Source of the DNA: Epichloe hybrida
Lineage: Eukaryota > Ascomycota > Sordariomycetes > Hypocreales > Clavicipitaceae
Length of the DNA stretch: 64,000 bases
Reading direction: 5' to 3'
Assembly: GCA_019022495.1 (NCBI GenBank)
Contig: JAFEKR010000022.1
Coordinates: forward strand, 434,001 to 498,000
The position numbers and the translations under genes are program-made. Of the stretch, positions 1-12,682 are shown piece after piece (within the stretch, counting starts at the first letter, position 1; every line of letters begins with the position of its first letter). A model generated the notes under the pieces. That model worked only from the letters and a program-made list of their open reading frames with translations. It was not told where the DNA came from and made no database searches.

Positions 1-1
1 A

Positions 2-46
2 CCTAGTAGTACGCTAGCGCACTAGTATTATAAGTAAGGCCTCATA
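2..46 (-). repeat. Left LTR end of the gypsy element (cut by window edge)
   Basis: Matches 6371-6415 over 45 bases with 7 differences. All are transitions, and in all of them this copy carries the A or T. The plus-strand LTR end is CA (at 44 or 46), so in element orientation the LTR begins with TG, as expected. Confidence 0.8.
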
Positions 47-50
47 ATTA

Positions 51-63
51 CCCCCCTACTTTT
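51..63 (-). other. Polypurine tract of the gypsy element
   Basis: Plus-strand pyrimidine run cccccctactttt lies 5-7 bases inside the left LTR. On the minus strand it reads aaaagtagggggg, a typical polypurine tract beside the 3' LTR of a minus-oriented element. Confidence 0.6.
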
Positions 64-1699
64 AGCTAGGCTTCTAAATAGCTTTTAGTAAGTACTATAT
101 AGCTATTTGCTAAGTAATAGCTATACTAAAACAATAATAAATAATATTAGTGTTTAAGTATAAATTTACCTATAACTCCTTATTATATTACTAACTTTTC
201 CCTTTCTTATCTATAGTAAACTTTTTCCCTAGATACTATTATATTATTAGTTACTATAACTTTACCTTTACTACTTACCTTATTATTAGAATAGAATTAG
301 ATAGGAAAAGCATTAAGAGTGTTATTATTATAGCCATCCCTAATATCTATTTAAGAGAATGTTCTTATATATATTATTTACATATAGGTTACGCAGACTT
401 TAAGAAAAATCCTCTAGCTAAGCCTAATATCCCTTAGATTAACTATTAATTCCCTAGCGTGCTAACTACTATTATTAAAAGGAAATATTTAAAGTATTAT
501 ATCTAGTATATTAAACATAGTAATACTTATAAGACAGTAAGTATATTATATTCTTTACTTTTTTAGTCCTTAATTACCTATATCTTTCTAGGTAATACTA
601 ACTATATAAGGGGATTTTCTAGATCTTCTTACTATCCTTAATTAAGTAAAAACTTTAATAAATACCCTAAGTAATTAGGACCCTAATAACCCTAATAATT
701 ATATGTTTTCTAAGGTAACTTACTGCTATTTTAGCACCTATTATCTAAACCTTATTTTAGGGTTTAATTACGCTAATATAGCTTATTATGTTTCCTTTAG
801 TTTAACTAGGGCTACTAAGGTCTATTAGGTATATTTTATTATATATTCTCTAGACCTTTGCTTACTCCCTAGGTAAGCTACTTTAGCTATATATAATTAG
901 TATATTATTTTATACTAGTAACTTTTAGTTACTATATATCCTACCCTTATCCTAGGGATTATAAGTTATTACTCCTTCTTTACTACTTATTTGCTAACTT
1001 TTTATAGCTAAACTATACTATATATTATAATTCCTAGAAAAGAAAAATAACTTTATAGCTATAATATTATAATCTAGGATTTATGCCCTAGGGGGTAGTG
1101 AAGCACTAGGTTTTCTAGGTAATAAAGGTAGTAGTTTAGGAGAATAAAAGTAAGGGCACTAAGTACCTCCTTTATAATAGTGTTATTTTAATATATAAGG
1201 GGGTAACTATAGAAAGGTTTCCTATAAGACTCCCCTCCTTATAAGTATCTTTTCTTTTATTATTTAGTAAATAGTCTAATAAGGGTTTTAATTAGAGTGT
1301 AATAGTAGCTAATAAGGCTAGGCCTTTTTTATAATTACCTTATCCCTTATTACTTATAACTTACTTATATCTTACTATGCTTTTTACTTATTTTACTTTA
1401 ATAGAAAGCTTAAATTAACCTATTAATTATATTTACTTAGCTAGCCTTTCTATTTTACTAGGTATTTTTTACCTTTATATATTTTCCTATAATCCCTACC
1501 TTCTTTAACTTTAAACTTATTATTATTATCTTTAAGGTCTAGTATTAGTATATCCTTATCTAGGGCGTCTTCCTAGTAATTCTATAGCTCTAATAGGCTA
1601 ATATAAAATATATTATATAGTTAGCTATACTTATTAGGTAGTGCTAGTTAGTACGCTTATTTACCTATAGTATTAAGTATTTAAAATAGCCTAATAAAT

Positions 1700-2700
1700 C
1701 TTAGGTTTAGCTTCTATTTTATATCCTTAAGCCTAATATTCTTTACTAATAGTAGTACTAAGTCTTCTCTTTTTAAGGTTATTAGCTAATATCTCTAGTT
1801 ATAGTACTTTACTTATGCTTTAGTAGCCCTTACCTAGTTATATACTAGTTTCTCCCTAACCTTATATAGCTTTTTAATATATATATAAGCCTCTAGGACC
1901 TCCCTCTTTATGCTCTTACCCTTAAGAGTAAGGTAAAACTTAGGTAAATAGCCTATAAAAGTATAGTTAGGGGAGCTACCTATTATCCTATTAATAGTAT
2001 TATTATATATAAATTAGGCTATTAGGAGTAGCTTTAGCTATAGTTATTAGTTCTCTTTAATAAAATATTATAGGTAATACTTAAGTACCTAATTTATTCT
2101 CTTTATTTACCTATTAGTTTAGGGGTAAAACACTATTAAAAGCCTTTACTTTATATATAACTAGTAATATACCTCTAACTAGAATTAGCTTATAAATACT
2201 AACTCTTTATTAGATATAATACCCTCTAGCGCTTTAAATTATAGCTTAATCTCCTTATAAAATAACTTTACTAATTTAGCTATATTAATTATAGTCTTTA
2301 TAGGAAGGAAAATAAAGTACTTAGTAAATTAGTTTATAATTACTAGGATTATATTAGTTTCTTACTTACCTAGCTATACTAGTAGTAAACTTATAATAAA
2401 GTTTATTAAGATCTTTACCTATAGTTACCTTAGTATTAGTAGTAATTTAAGGCTTCTATAAGGGTAGTGCTATCTTACTACTATACACTAGTATACTTTA
2501 TAGCTAGATATATAGTTTAAAATAGCTTTACTTATTACTAGCTACTAATAGTAATATTTTAGTAACTCTAGAGTATATTTAGTCCTAAAGTAACTTACTA
2601 ATAAATTATTATAGTATAGCTATAGAAGCTCCTATTATAAGATAGGCTCCTATAAAATAACTACCTAGTCTTTATATATTAGGAGGCCCCTTATGCTATA
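1700..2700 (-). pseudogene. Gypsy integrase remnant
   Basis: Limits approximate. The minus strand at 2181-2224 translates to GIISNKELVFIS followed by a stop and F. This is the degraded form of the gypsy integrase core motif G(I/M)xSDRGxxFxSxFW around the second catalytic Asp, here D to N by a G-to-A change. Stops interrupt the frame throughout. It lies downstream of the RT on the minus strand, as in Ty3/gypsy. Confidence 0.65.
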
Positions 2701-3559
2701 TAACTATAAACTAGCTTTTTCCCTCCCTTTTACTTAGAAGTTAACCTTATCTCTATGCTTTTATAAATCTAAATCTTAGTCCTATACCTTTTATAGTAAT
2801 TATACTAATAGTTTATTTACTATAGATTAGTAAGGATTTAGTAATATAATAGCCCCTTAAATTACTTATACTATACTAATATCTTAAATATATACTACCT
2901 TCTCCTTAAAATTACCCTTATTTAGCTAACTTATTACTAGATTTATAGTAGCTAACTAGCCTTTTACCTAGGCTACTCTTACCTTAGTAAGTTCTAAGAC
3001 TAGTATTATACTATAACTTCTTTAATATATTAGTACTTTTTCTTTTACTATATAAATATTTACTATCTTCCTTTAAAGCTTTAGTAAGAGTGCCTTATTT
3101 AATATAAGTTTACCCTTATAATTAGACTTTCTTAATAGTGTATTTATAGGGTTACTCTTCCTTAGTCTATACTTAATTATAAAATAGAAAGGATAGAGAA
3201 ATATATACTATTATACCTATTTTCTATTTAGCTTTTACTACCTTATAAAGGTCTATAGGTTATAATAGTCTAATAGGACCTCTATAGGTATCTCTATGCT
3301 TTTAATATAATATTACTAGTGTTTAAATAACTTTACTATAGTAAGTAGCTTTTAATTAGCTATGCTATAGTTATATTTAGTGTTTATAAACTTCCTTAAC
3401 TAAAAGGCTACTAAATACTAATAGCCCTTATTATCTTACTAAGATAGGATTCCTACTATTATAAAAATTAAGGTATTTATCTTAATACACACTACCTAAC
3501 TTAGGTTATAGTATTAGAGTAAAGGCGCTTACTAAAAGGCATCTTTTAGCTAGTTAAAT

Positions 3560-4560
3560 ACTAACTACTCCTTTTCTCTAAATATAAACCTCCTAGTCTA
3601 GATGCTATTTTAACTGCCCTTTATTAATATATAAAGAGGTACTATAATCCTAGAGTATTTATAGATAAACTATTAGTAAAAGTTATAAAACCTAAGAAAT
3701 AACTATATATTCTTAAAACTTATTAGCTCCTTCTATTCTTTAATTATATTAATCTAGTAAGTATTTATTAATATCCTATTAATAAAGAGAATAAACCCTA
3801 GGAATTTTACTAATTCCTTATAGAAAAAGTACTTAGAGGGTTTTATATATAACTTTACTAACCTTATATATTTAAGGACTTACTTAATATATTTAGTATA
3901 CTTCTCCTTTATCTTAGAGAAGATTAAAATATTATCTAGATATACTATATAAATAGTGTTAACTAGCCTATATAGCGCTTTATAGATATAACTCTAGAAA
4001 GTAGCTAGGGTATTTATTAACCTAAAAGGTATTATAAGGTACTTATAGTGCCTATAATATATATAAAAAGCTATCTTCTATTTATTACCTTCTTTAATAT
4101 AAATTTAGTAGTATATATCCTTAATATTAATCTTAGAAAAGAAATAGGCCCCTTAGTATTAATTAAGGATCTCTAAAATTAGGGGGAGAGTATAGTAATT
4201 CTTCTATATTACCTTATTAAGCCCTTAATAGTTAATATATAGCTATAGTATTCTATCCTTCTTTAGTATAAATAGGATAGGTATACTTACTAGGCTCTTT
4301 AAGGGTCTTATCTAGCCTTTCTTTAGGTTATTATTAATATATTCCTAGAGCTTCCTAAGTTTACTTTAGGAGAGAGAATAGATTAGTTTATATAGGGGTG
4401 TAGCTTCTAGTATAAGATTAATTATATAGTTAGTTAACTTCTTTAATAGGAGGCTCCTTACCTTATTTAATATAAACATATCTTTAAATTTATATAATTC
4501 CTCTAGGATATCTTTAATAGTTTTATATACTTTTACCTTCTCTTTATCTTTAAGAGAGAT
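3560..4560 (-). pseudogene. Gypsy reverse transcriptase remnant
   Basis: Limits approximate. The minus strand near 4150-4090 reads FSKINIKDIYY, matching the gypsy RT block FSKLDLRxAYxxI. Near 3945-3900 it reads YIVYLDNILIFSK, matching the catalytic block YLDDILIFS with the second Asp changed to Asn (G to A, as RIP produces). Blocks are in the right order and spacing; stops occur between them. Confidence 0.8.
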
Positions 4561-6370
4561 AAACTTATCTTCTATTATGCCTATAATAGTATATATAATT
4601 ATTTTATTACGTATTACCTTTATAAACTTATAAGAAGTTAGTAGTAAAAAGGCTACCTTTCTCTTTTTAAACTACTATTCTTATAAGTATAAGTAAAGAT
4701 ATATATATTCTTTTATAAGCATATATATTCTAATTAATATAGGGCTTCCCTTTACTCTTAGGTTCTTATTAATAGCTATATATAGTAACTTAAGGTCTTT
4801 CTCTTTACCTTATAAATCTTTAATTAAAATAGGCACCTTATAGATACTATATTAGGGGACTATTAGAGCCCCTACTACCTTTAAGATAGGTATTATAGCC
4901 TTAGCCTAATTAAGCTTATAAGTCTATGTAAATTAAGCGCTTATAATGTTAATCTTAGCGTAACTATTAAGATCTGCTACTATTTTAATATCTTTATGCC
5001 TATAAATAGTAACTAGTATATAAAATTAGCGTCCTACTAGTACCCTAGTGTCTAAGGCAAAGGTAAGGGCTTTTACTTCTACCTCTAGGAGTTTTCCTAA
5101 CTCTCTTACTAGTCTTTCCTTAGCTTATTATAATTATAGATAAGGTGCTTTATATTATTATAATTAAAGCATTATTTTCTTCCTTATAATCTATTATTAT
5201 TTAGGTAAGTAGCTAGGGTCTTTTCCTTATCCTTATTCTTATCTCTTTAGTCCCTATTTAGCTAATGCCCTTATAAGGAGTTATATCTTTAGTATTAAGT
5301 TACCTTATATAGCCCCTTCTCTTTTAAATTATTTAGCTTTCACTTGTTCTTTAATATTACCTCCTAGAATCACTAGGTAAGTTATATAATATCTTCTTAT
5401 ATTAGACTAGTAATATCTGTATATAAGTTAATATAATCTTATAAGTTAGGAAGTAATTTCGTAAAGAATATAAGAGTATAGGTCTTTTCTAAAGCTTATT
5501 CTAAGTATTTCTCTAGTAAATCTAAGTAAATACTAAACTTAATAGGACTCTAGCCCTCCTTTTACTTTGCGTTTTCTAGCTATATAGCTATTTATATATT
5601 ATAACTTATAAAGTCTTTAAGTAATATAAGGGTCTAGTCTTAGAACTTATCCTAGTTATCCTTAGAATAATCCTAACTATTAGCTAGTTATTCTTTAATA
5701 TATTAGTCCTATCTAGCCTAATAGTTTATATATATATAGTTAAGTATAAAGAAAATCTTTTAGTTATTCTAGTAATACTTCTTCTTTACTCTCTTAAAGG
5801 TATAGTTAAGGTTATTAAGCTATATTTTATACTTCTATAGGTTTATAAGGTATTAGAGTTTTATAATATTTTAGACCTTAACTTCTTAGCTACTAAGGCT
5901 TAAAAATAAACTATCCTTTTAGCCTCTTTTTACTAGTTTTTTATAAGATTATATTAAGTTAGTAAGCTTCTTTTCTTAATCCTATAGTTCCTTAAGTTAC
6001 TTAAGCTAGGTAATTTACTCCCTAACTACTACCTTTTTTATTACTATAGTAAAAAGTATAGCTTTAAATAGGGTTATAGAATATAGTATATCCCTAGCTA
6101 TAGTATTACTATTATCTAGCTAATCCTAAGTAATATATAGTATAGTTCTAGTAAATTAGGTTATTCTCCCCCTTATATTACTCTTAAGTAGCTAGTAAAA
6201 GAAGCTTTAGAATTATAAGAATAAAGGGATAGCTAGGTAAGAGGTATAGGGGTGTTTATATATTAACTAAAGCTTACTAGGTCTAAGTATGTTATATATA
6301 TAAGTTACTAACTTATAGCTAGTAACTTACTAGTATTACATAAACCTAGCCCTAGGGCGTGGTGCGCCTG

Positions 6371-6415
6371 CCTAGTGGTGCGCTAGCGCGCTAGTGTTAT
6401 GAGTAGGGCCTCACA
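6371..6415 (-). repeat. Right LTR end of the gypsy element
   Basis: The less mutated copy of the terminal LTR repeat at 2-46, keeping the G/C base at all seven variable sites. The LTR probably extends to lower coordinates, since GC-richer sequence runs back to about 6340, but its inner limit is unknown. Copia-like relic sequence starts immediately after it at 6416. Confidence 0.75.
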
Positions 6416-7648
6416 CTTAGCGTAAAGGTCCGTGATATCTCTTAACCTTTCTAATACTATTATAAGCTTTAATTAGTATCTTATTAGTCTTAATTAATAT
6501 TAGTTAAGCATAATGCTTAAATTTAGCGGAAGCGAAGTTGTTACTAGTATTATGAATAATCTATTCTAGAGGTCTAAGATAAGTATTAATCTAATATTTG
6601 TAAATAGCATCCTAGATATCTTAAGCCTTTTACTTCTTTAAATTAAGGAATTAGGCTACCTAGAATAATATTACTAAATTAATAATATAAAGCACTAGTT
6701 AGCTATTGATTTATATAATATTAATAATAATCTTGTAGTTAAATTCGTGGTTATCTTTAATTATGAATTTAAATTAACTAGGGGCCTTTCTATATATCTA
6801 GTAATAGTAGTAGACTTTAGTTAATTTCTTAATTACCTAGCGTTTAACTTTATAACTAGCTTAGTAAAGGATCTTTATAAGTTATTAAACAAAAGGGTAA
6901 CTAAGTTAATAATATAATTAATAAATATCTCTTTCTAAAAGGTAAAAGGTAACTATTTCTCTTACCTCTAGTAGCTACTAAGAATAACCCTATTATTATA
7001 TAATAGGTATAGTCTTATTACCTTAGATAAGTATATTAGTAAGGTTATTAATCTTAACTTATATCTTATCTATATTAGTAATTAAAAAGAGAAAGGGGGT
7101 AGCTATATTAAGGATATAAAATTTAAGCTCTCTAAGTTCTATAAGTATATAAAGAATTCCTTTTATAACTACTAATCTAGCGCTAAATATAATAATTTAG
7201 GGTTTATAAGGGGTTACCTTTAATAAAGGTATTAATCTTAATAAAGCCTTTACTTATACCTCTCCTATAGTTAACTTTCCTATAGCGCTAGTATTAGGTA
7301 TAATCCCTCTAAAGACCTCTTTAGAATAGCGTTCTTTAGAGATATAGTAAATTAAGCCTTTATTACACTTTTATATCTTATAAAGCTCTTACCTAAGGAA
7401 TATATATTAAAAGGCTTAATTATTTAGGGTTATAAGAATATTAATATTAGTAGTATTATGGCTAGTCTGTGATCTAGAGTAGAAGAATTATGTAATGCTT
7501 AGGTGTGCTATTAATAGTAGCTCCTCCACATTATCATTATTATCTTTAGCCTTCGTGTAGGCTAAAAGATGTGATTCCTAATTCTGACCCAAGCCCTCAT
7601 CGGGCTCGTTATCGTCCTGCCCTTCGTAGGAGGCAAGAAACGCCTGGA
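6416..7648 (-). mobile_element. Truncated Ty1/copia-like relic (protease-integrase part)
   Basis: Colinear with 59306-60538 at a constant offset of 52890, so no net indel over 1.23 kb. On the minus strand the part near 6416-6460 reads KVKRYHGPLR, the integrase segment of fungal copia-like polyproteins. The part near 7345-7205 reads YSKEVFRGIIPNTSAIGK, a protease-like block upstream of integrase. The gypsy LTR abuts its low end. Its high end stops abruptly at 7648, where unique gene-island sequence begins. Mutation load falls toward 7648. Confidence 0.85.
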
Positions 7649-9024
7649 CATGAGCTATATTGACTCGAAAAGGCGTAGCAGCAGGTTTCATCTTATACTC
7701 TCATTTCACCAACAGTGCCCCCAATGGTACTTCCTGCTGCTGTCGACGAATCAATCCGTGGCAATCTGAAGGCAAACTTGTTTTACCCCAGTGTAATAAG
7801 GCGAGACATCAATTGTCCGGGAGGGGCTATAATTGCCCCTAATCGTCCCCACTTTGGAGACACATGATGAGGGAGAGAATCTCTCATTTGGCTGGTGGCG
7901 GGAAGTCTTTTCAGTAATTCGTGAGAATGAAACTTACCCCGTTCAGTGTATCTTGAGAATCATGTGACGGATGGCCCGGCATTCGATGTTCACTTCCGGC
8001 AGATAATTCACTCGGCAGTCATCGAGGTGTCGACAGTTATCCAACCTCTGCTGTTCCTGACGGTGTTGGCCTCGCCCAGAGCCCTCGCGCGGGTGTTGAC
8101 GATGCGCACGTTCCCATTTCCGCAAACCTGGGAAGCCGGTCTCCCGTCAAAATGTCGCACGCTTTGGGAATACATGGTCACTTGCCGCACAAAAGCCCCG
8201 ATGAAAGCGAAGAGTGCCAAAAGAGTGTGGTGGACAATCTACGCCTGGGATAGGTAGACTTGCTCTCAAACACAGCGCCTTTGAGCTGTCTCGACTGACT
8301 TCGGCTTTGACTAGATTGGCTCCCATTTCTCGATATCAAACCGAGTTCATTCATCTCTACAGAATCTCATCGCCCGCGTTGAGAGTGGTTTTCGGATGTA
8401 TTTCTACGCAAAAAGTCCGATCAAGGTCATGAGTCTGAATACGCCTTACTAGCTAGACTATCTCCGCCTCTCAACCTAAACCTAAGCCAGGGCTACTGTC
8501 TCAGAAACAGCGATTTGAAGACAAGAGCACATACTTTACAACCGTTGTCTTGACAGCTCACTTTTGACAATTTACTTGCCCTGCTTTATCGGCCTTTTCT
8601 TTAAAGCGAGGAAGCCGTCGGAGTCTGGTTCACGGGGCTGAATCGGAACTCGCGTGGAACCAAAGCCAAATGCCGCCGGAACCGCCACGTCGAATGGCCC
8701 ACCGGCGCACTGGCCTAGTTCAACGCCAGCATGGGAAAGGTCTGAAACACAGGTGCTACGGATCGCAATGGTTCGGTGACAGAATTGCGATTCATTTTCG
8801 AGAGTTGCCAATGCTAACTTCCTCGTGAGTCGTGACCATGTGTTGCACTTCCCCAGATCCCCCCCCCCCACCCCCAGACATCCCCAGAACCCTTTTCTCC
8901 AAGAAATATACTCATTATATTATGCTTCGCATCCTCGCCGCCCAAATTGAAGTCTCCTTTCAACTACAACCTCATCACCCATCACATACTTGATACTCGT
9001 GGCAAAGTCACGAGCTCCCTTTCC
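7649..9024. other. Island edge and upstream region of the MFS gene
   Basis: GC-balanced unique sequence. Short open frames exist on both strands but lack ATG starts, domains or splice context, so none is called. A C-rich run lies at 8861-8877. The in-frame stretch just upstream of 9025 is open but begins without an ATG and is read as 5' leader. Confidence 0.5.
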
Positions 9025-10819
9025 ATGGACGGGCTCAGTATACACAATGAGCAACACGGTTCTTCGACAAAGTCCGTGGAACATGCCACCGGGCTCCAGA
9101 CAACCAACGACAACTTCCATGACCCCAATCAGAGTTGGCTGGAGAAGAAGCTGAGACCTTCCAAGATATCAGCCCGGTATCCCATCAAGGGCAACCCATT
9201 ACTTTTCGCAACCTGCGCGTTTGGTAGTCTCGGCGATGCTCTCTTCGGTTACAATTCCGGCATCATGTCCGGGCTGCTTGTCAACCCGGTCTTTGTATCC
9301 AAGTTCTACAAGGACTATGGCGGTGCAGACGGCACCACTCTGCAGGTCAACCCCACCATCACTGGCATCTCCGTCTCTTGCTTGCAGCTCTCGGCTGCCT
9401 TGGGAGCACTCATAGCCGGACCGTTGGGCGACATGATGGGCAGAAAGAAATGCGTTCGACTAGGGGCCTTTATCTACTTCTTCAGCGCCTTTATCCAGAT
9501 ATTTGCCCCTGGGTTCAACACATTCGTTGCAGGTCGTACGATTCAGGGTCTGGGTGTTGGGTTCCTTTCGATGACAGTCCCGATTATTCAGACAGAGATC
9601 GCGGCACCACATCGTCGTGGACTCATGGTTGGAATCGAGTACACCTTTCTTATCGCTGGCTATATGCTCTCATGCTGGGTAGACTATGGCTTCCACTTTC
9701 TCCTCCCTAGCCCCATGTCGTGGCAGGGGCCCTTTATTATCCAGATTATTCTGTCCTTCATACTCCTCGCAATGTCCTTCTTCCTTCCCGAAACCCCACG
9801 TTGGCTGGCGAAACAAGGCTTCATGAAAGAAAGTCTTCAGACAGTGGCCGACTTGCACAGCAAAGGTGACGTCAACGCTCCGCACGTCCAAAGCGTGTTC
9901 ATGGAGATTCAGGAGGCTGTTCGATACGAGAGAACGCTGGGGACCTCAAGCTGGAAGGTAAGCTGCAAGTACATTTTTCACAAACCTGCAATTGCTATGT
10001 AAACTGACATGGGGGGTTTTTCTCTTTCTTCTTTATCTTCAGGAAATGTTCACCCTTTATCGCAAGCGCACAATTGTCGGCATCACCGTTCAAATGTTCG
10101 CACAGCTAAACGGAATCAACATCATTTCGTTCTATCTTCCAAGCACACTCTCTTCAGCTGGGTTTGACGACCGCAAGTCTCTGCTCTACACGGCCGCCAA
10201 CGCCATACCCTATACTGCCGCTACCATCACGACCTGGTATCTAGCTGATAAATGGGGCCGGCGGCCGCTGTTGATCTTGGGCGGTCTGGCCATGGCAGTC
10301 TTGCTCGGCATAGTGTGTGGCTTCACGCAGGCCGACCTGCCGGTTCAGACCAAAGCCAATGGGCAGTACGCCTTCGTTATGCTCTACAACATCGTCTATG
10401 GATTCACGTGGGGTCCTATGCCATGGTAAGATGCTTGTGCCCATCATCACGTCCTTTCTTGAGCTTTCGTAACTGACCTGTTTTATCGCAGGCTTCTGCC
10501 AGCTGAGATCTACCCGCTCCGAGGACGCAGCAAGGGTATGGCTCTCGCGACCACGAGCAACTGGATCTTCAACTTCATCATCGGCATGGTATCCCCAGAT
10601 GCGTTTGCAGGGATCCACGGCTACTTCTATGTGGTCATTGCGGGATTCTGTCTGTTTTCCGCCTTTTTGTCTTGGAGTTACTACGTTGAGACGGCCGGGC
10701 ACACGCTGGAGGAGATTGCTACTGCATTCGGTGACAAGGCTTTCATTGGCTCGGACGAGCAAGTGATTAGGAACACGAATCTTAGCCTTCATGTTAATCA
10801 GGAGAAGACCAAGGTTTAG
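9025..10819 (+). CDS. MFS sugar transporter
   Basis: Exons 9025-9957, 10043-10425 and 10492-10819 give 547 aa. Both introns start GTAAG, carry an ACTGAC branch site and end AG. The first ATG in frame is at 9025. The protein looks like a 12-helix plasma-membrane sugar porter (Sugar_tr family) with long hydrophilic ends. Family motifs: GRTIQGLGVGF in the N-half, ETPRWL at residues 256-261 (canonical PESPRWL), DKWGRRPLL, PAEIYPLRGR in the C-half, and VETAGHTLEE near the end (canonical PETKGxxLEE). The first signature is GYNSGIMSG, with Asn where most porters have Asp (GYDxGxxSG). The substrate cannot be told from sequence; hexose or oligosaccharide proton symport is the usual role. It is the first island gene beside the left repeat block. 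Confidence 0.93.
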
Positions 10820-11233
10820 CTGAGAGGGGAGCTTGCGATGCTTGCGTGGGAATGAGATACGAAAACTGTTACAGAATCGGCTGCGGTGGGCGTGTTTAAT
10901 AAGAGCGACTTTCATGACGACTGAAATTTCGGGGGAGAGCGAAGCCAAGTCCTGAGAATAGATTGCCCAGCAAGACGGCACTTCATATCCCAAGTTGAAT
11001 TCAGTACGCTGTCTCGGCCGTCATCTCGAAGGATAGCGACTTGGATCAAGCAAGGTCCATCCGACACGAATGCCAGACAGACATGCCACAACCATTTCCC
11101 TTCCAGATCCATCTATACGGTTGGCTGAGCTTCATCTCCCGCGAGAAGAGCTGCACGCAACGACCAAGCCGACCAACTCCCAATAACACGCCTCCACCTG
11201 AGAACCCCCCCCCCCCCCTTTTCGTGGTCCCAT
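10820..11233. other. Convergent 3' region, no gene seen
   Basis: Lies between the converging MFS gene (+) and the small secreted protein gene (-). It contains a C-run at 11206-11218, and I see no supported coding sequence. Confidence 0.5.
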
Positions 11234-11463
11234 CTATTGCACATAGCCGTCAGGGACGCAAACCTTGGGCCCATTGGGCTCGTAAATATCAGGTTGCTAG
11301 CGTGACGAGCAGAGTGAGCAATTGTTTTAATGAACGGGAAATCGGGACGACGTACCAATTTGCCGTCTTCGCAAACAATCTCTCCTTTGGCGGGGAGAGA
11401 CGCTGTGCTGGCCATGGCAAGGCTGGCGAACAGTGTGGATACGGCGATTGCGATGAACTTCAT
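11234..11463 (-). CDS. Small secreted cysteine-containing protein, 56 aa
   Basis: Exon 1 is 11463-11356 (36 codons) and exon 2 is 11296-11234. The 59-nt intron 11355-11297 starts GTACGT, has a GCTCAC branch-like site and ends TAG. The product starts MKFIAIAVSTLFASLAMA, a clear signal peptide with cleavage probably near residues 18-22. The mature part is about 35 residues with two cysteines (C31 and C48), possibly one disulfide, and ends GYVQ. Without splicing the frame runs into non-conserved sequence, which supports the intron. I do not recognise a family. Size and secretion fit a candidate effector or a small wall or antimicrobial peptide; function is unknown. Confidence 0.65.
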
Positions 11464-12618
11464 TCTCGTGTTTGGGGGAGTACGTTTCTTTGCGAGGAAA
11501 GCCAAGTGCTAAGAGTTGAGGAGTGTATGAGGGGGAATGAGTGTGATAAGTTGTTGTGGGTTTTATTCTTTTTTTTTTTTTTAGTACAAGTCAAGCAACC
11601 GGCGTGTGAATTCACAACACTAAGTGAATCACGCCTGATTAAGCCAATCAGAGAGTAGAAACGCTTGACATCCTCACATACAGGTAATCTTAAGATGCTT
11701 CCAAGCCCACGCTATGTGCCTGACTAAACCTAATTAAGGACGCTTCACTGTAATTCACACACGTGTTGCAATATTGGAAATAAAATATCTGTAGCCCTAG
11801 ACCAGGCCACGGATTGATTTGCTTAAGACGATTTCCAAGACGTATATATGGACTGGTTCTTCTTGTTTTAGGCTCCGTTGCTGCTGTGAAGGCATCGTTG
11901 CTGCGTTGCGGACTCGTTGGATGCGGAAGTGGGTACTTGAGAATAGCAACGGTTTGTGTGAAAGTGCTAAGAAACTTCCTAGCGATGTCTAGTCTCTACA
12001 ATGAGTCCTCGAGTACATACACTCTTGCATCCTTTGTGGATACATCATTGATCATGACGACCAGGACTCTCCTTGAACGGTCATGTTTCGCAGTCCGTGA
12101 GGAAAAAAGGTCCAGTGCGATTCCTCTTGTGCCAGAGCCAATCGTAGCGAGTCTTTTCATTGGAAGAGCGCGTCGCAGTCACGGGGCTTCTTAATAATCC
12201 TCGAGCAAGTGGTGTCAGCGAGGCCATGTCGAAAAGTGCCGACATGTTTGCTGAAGCTCCACTGGAAATCATGTCCTTTTCACGGCTTTACTATCATTGT
12301 ATCCCGTTTTTTTAACCTAGCACTTCTGGACCTCCAGGTTTTACGTCACGAGACGGCATGGTAACGGGGGAATTTGGCCCACGCTGCTCGAGGGACCAAG
12401 CCGGTGGAAATGAAGGTGAGGTTGAACAAGTTCATGATACAAGATTTAGGGTAGGGCAGCAGCAGTGCGGCTTACTCCATAAAGACAGCACGGCTGGACT
12501 TGATTTCATCGACCTTGACATGTTTCTTATACCACAGCAAAATCAAGATGATCAGATACTCGTACGTTACTCGATTCTACCACATGGTCGTCGTGATACA
12601 GCCCCAGACGTTGTCATC

Positions 12619-12682
12619 ACCGACCACCGACCACCGACCACCGACCACCGACCACCGACCACCGACCACCGACCACCGACCA
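12619..12682. repeat. Heptamer minisatellite (accaccg)n
   Basis: About nine head-to-tail copies of a 7-bp unit, nearly perfect. Confidence 0.9.

Larger units (their letters stand above)
1..6415 (-). mobile_element. RIP-degenerated Ty3/gypsy LTR retrotransposon
   Basis: Extremely AT-rich, with almost no CpA left and stops in every frame. Read on the minus strand, the order is gag side (high coordinates), reverse transcriptase near 3.6-4.6 kb, then integrase near 1.7-2.7 kb. RT upstream of IN is the Ty3/gypsy order. Bases 2-46 and 6371-6415 are a direct repeat and mark the same end of two LTRs; only 46 bases of the left LTR are inside the window. A pyrimidine run at 51-63 next to the left LTR is, on the minus strand, a polypurine tract in the right place for priming plus-strand DNA synthesis. 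The inner limit of the right LTR cannot be set because its partner is cut off. No reading frame survives, so the element is not autonomous. Confidence 0.85.

Noticed and set aside
7660..7842. 60-codon frame at the repeat/island junction
   Set aside because: No ATG context or similarity; it starts within 12 bases of the truncated copia end and is probably chance.
8008..8220. Minus-strand 70-codon frame near the island edge
   Set aside because: No ATG start (it begins at TTG), no signal peptide and no splice partner that makes a recognisable protein.
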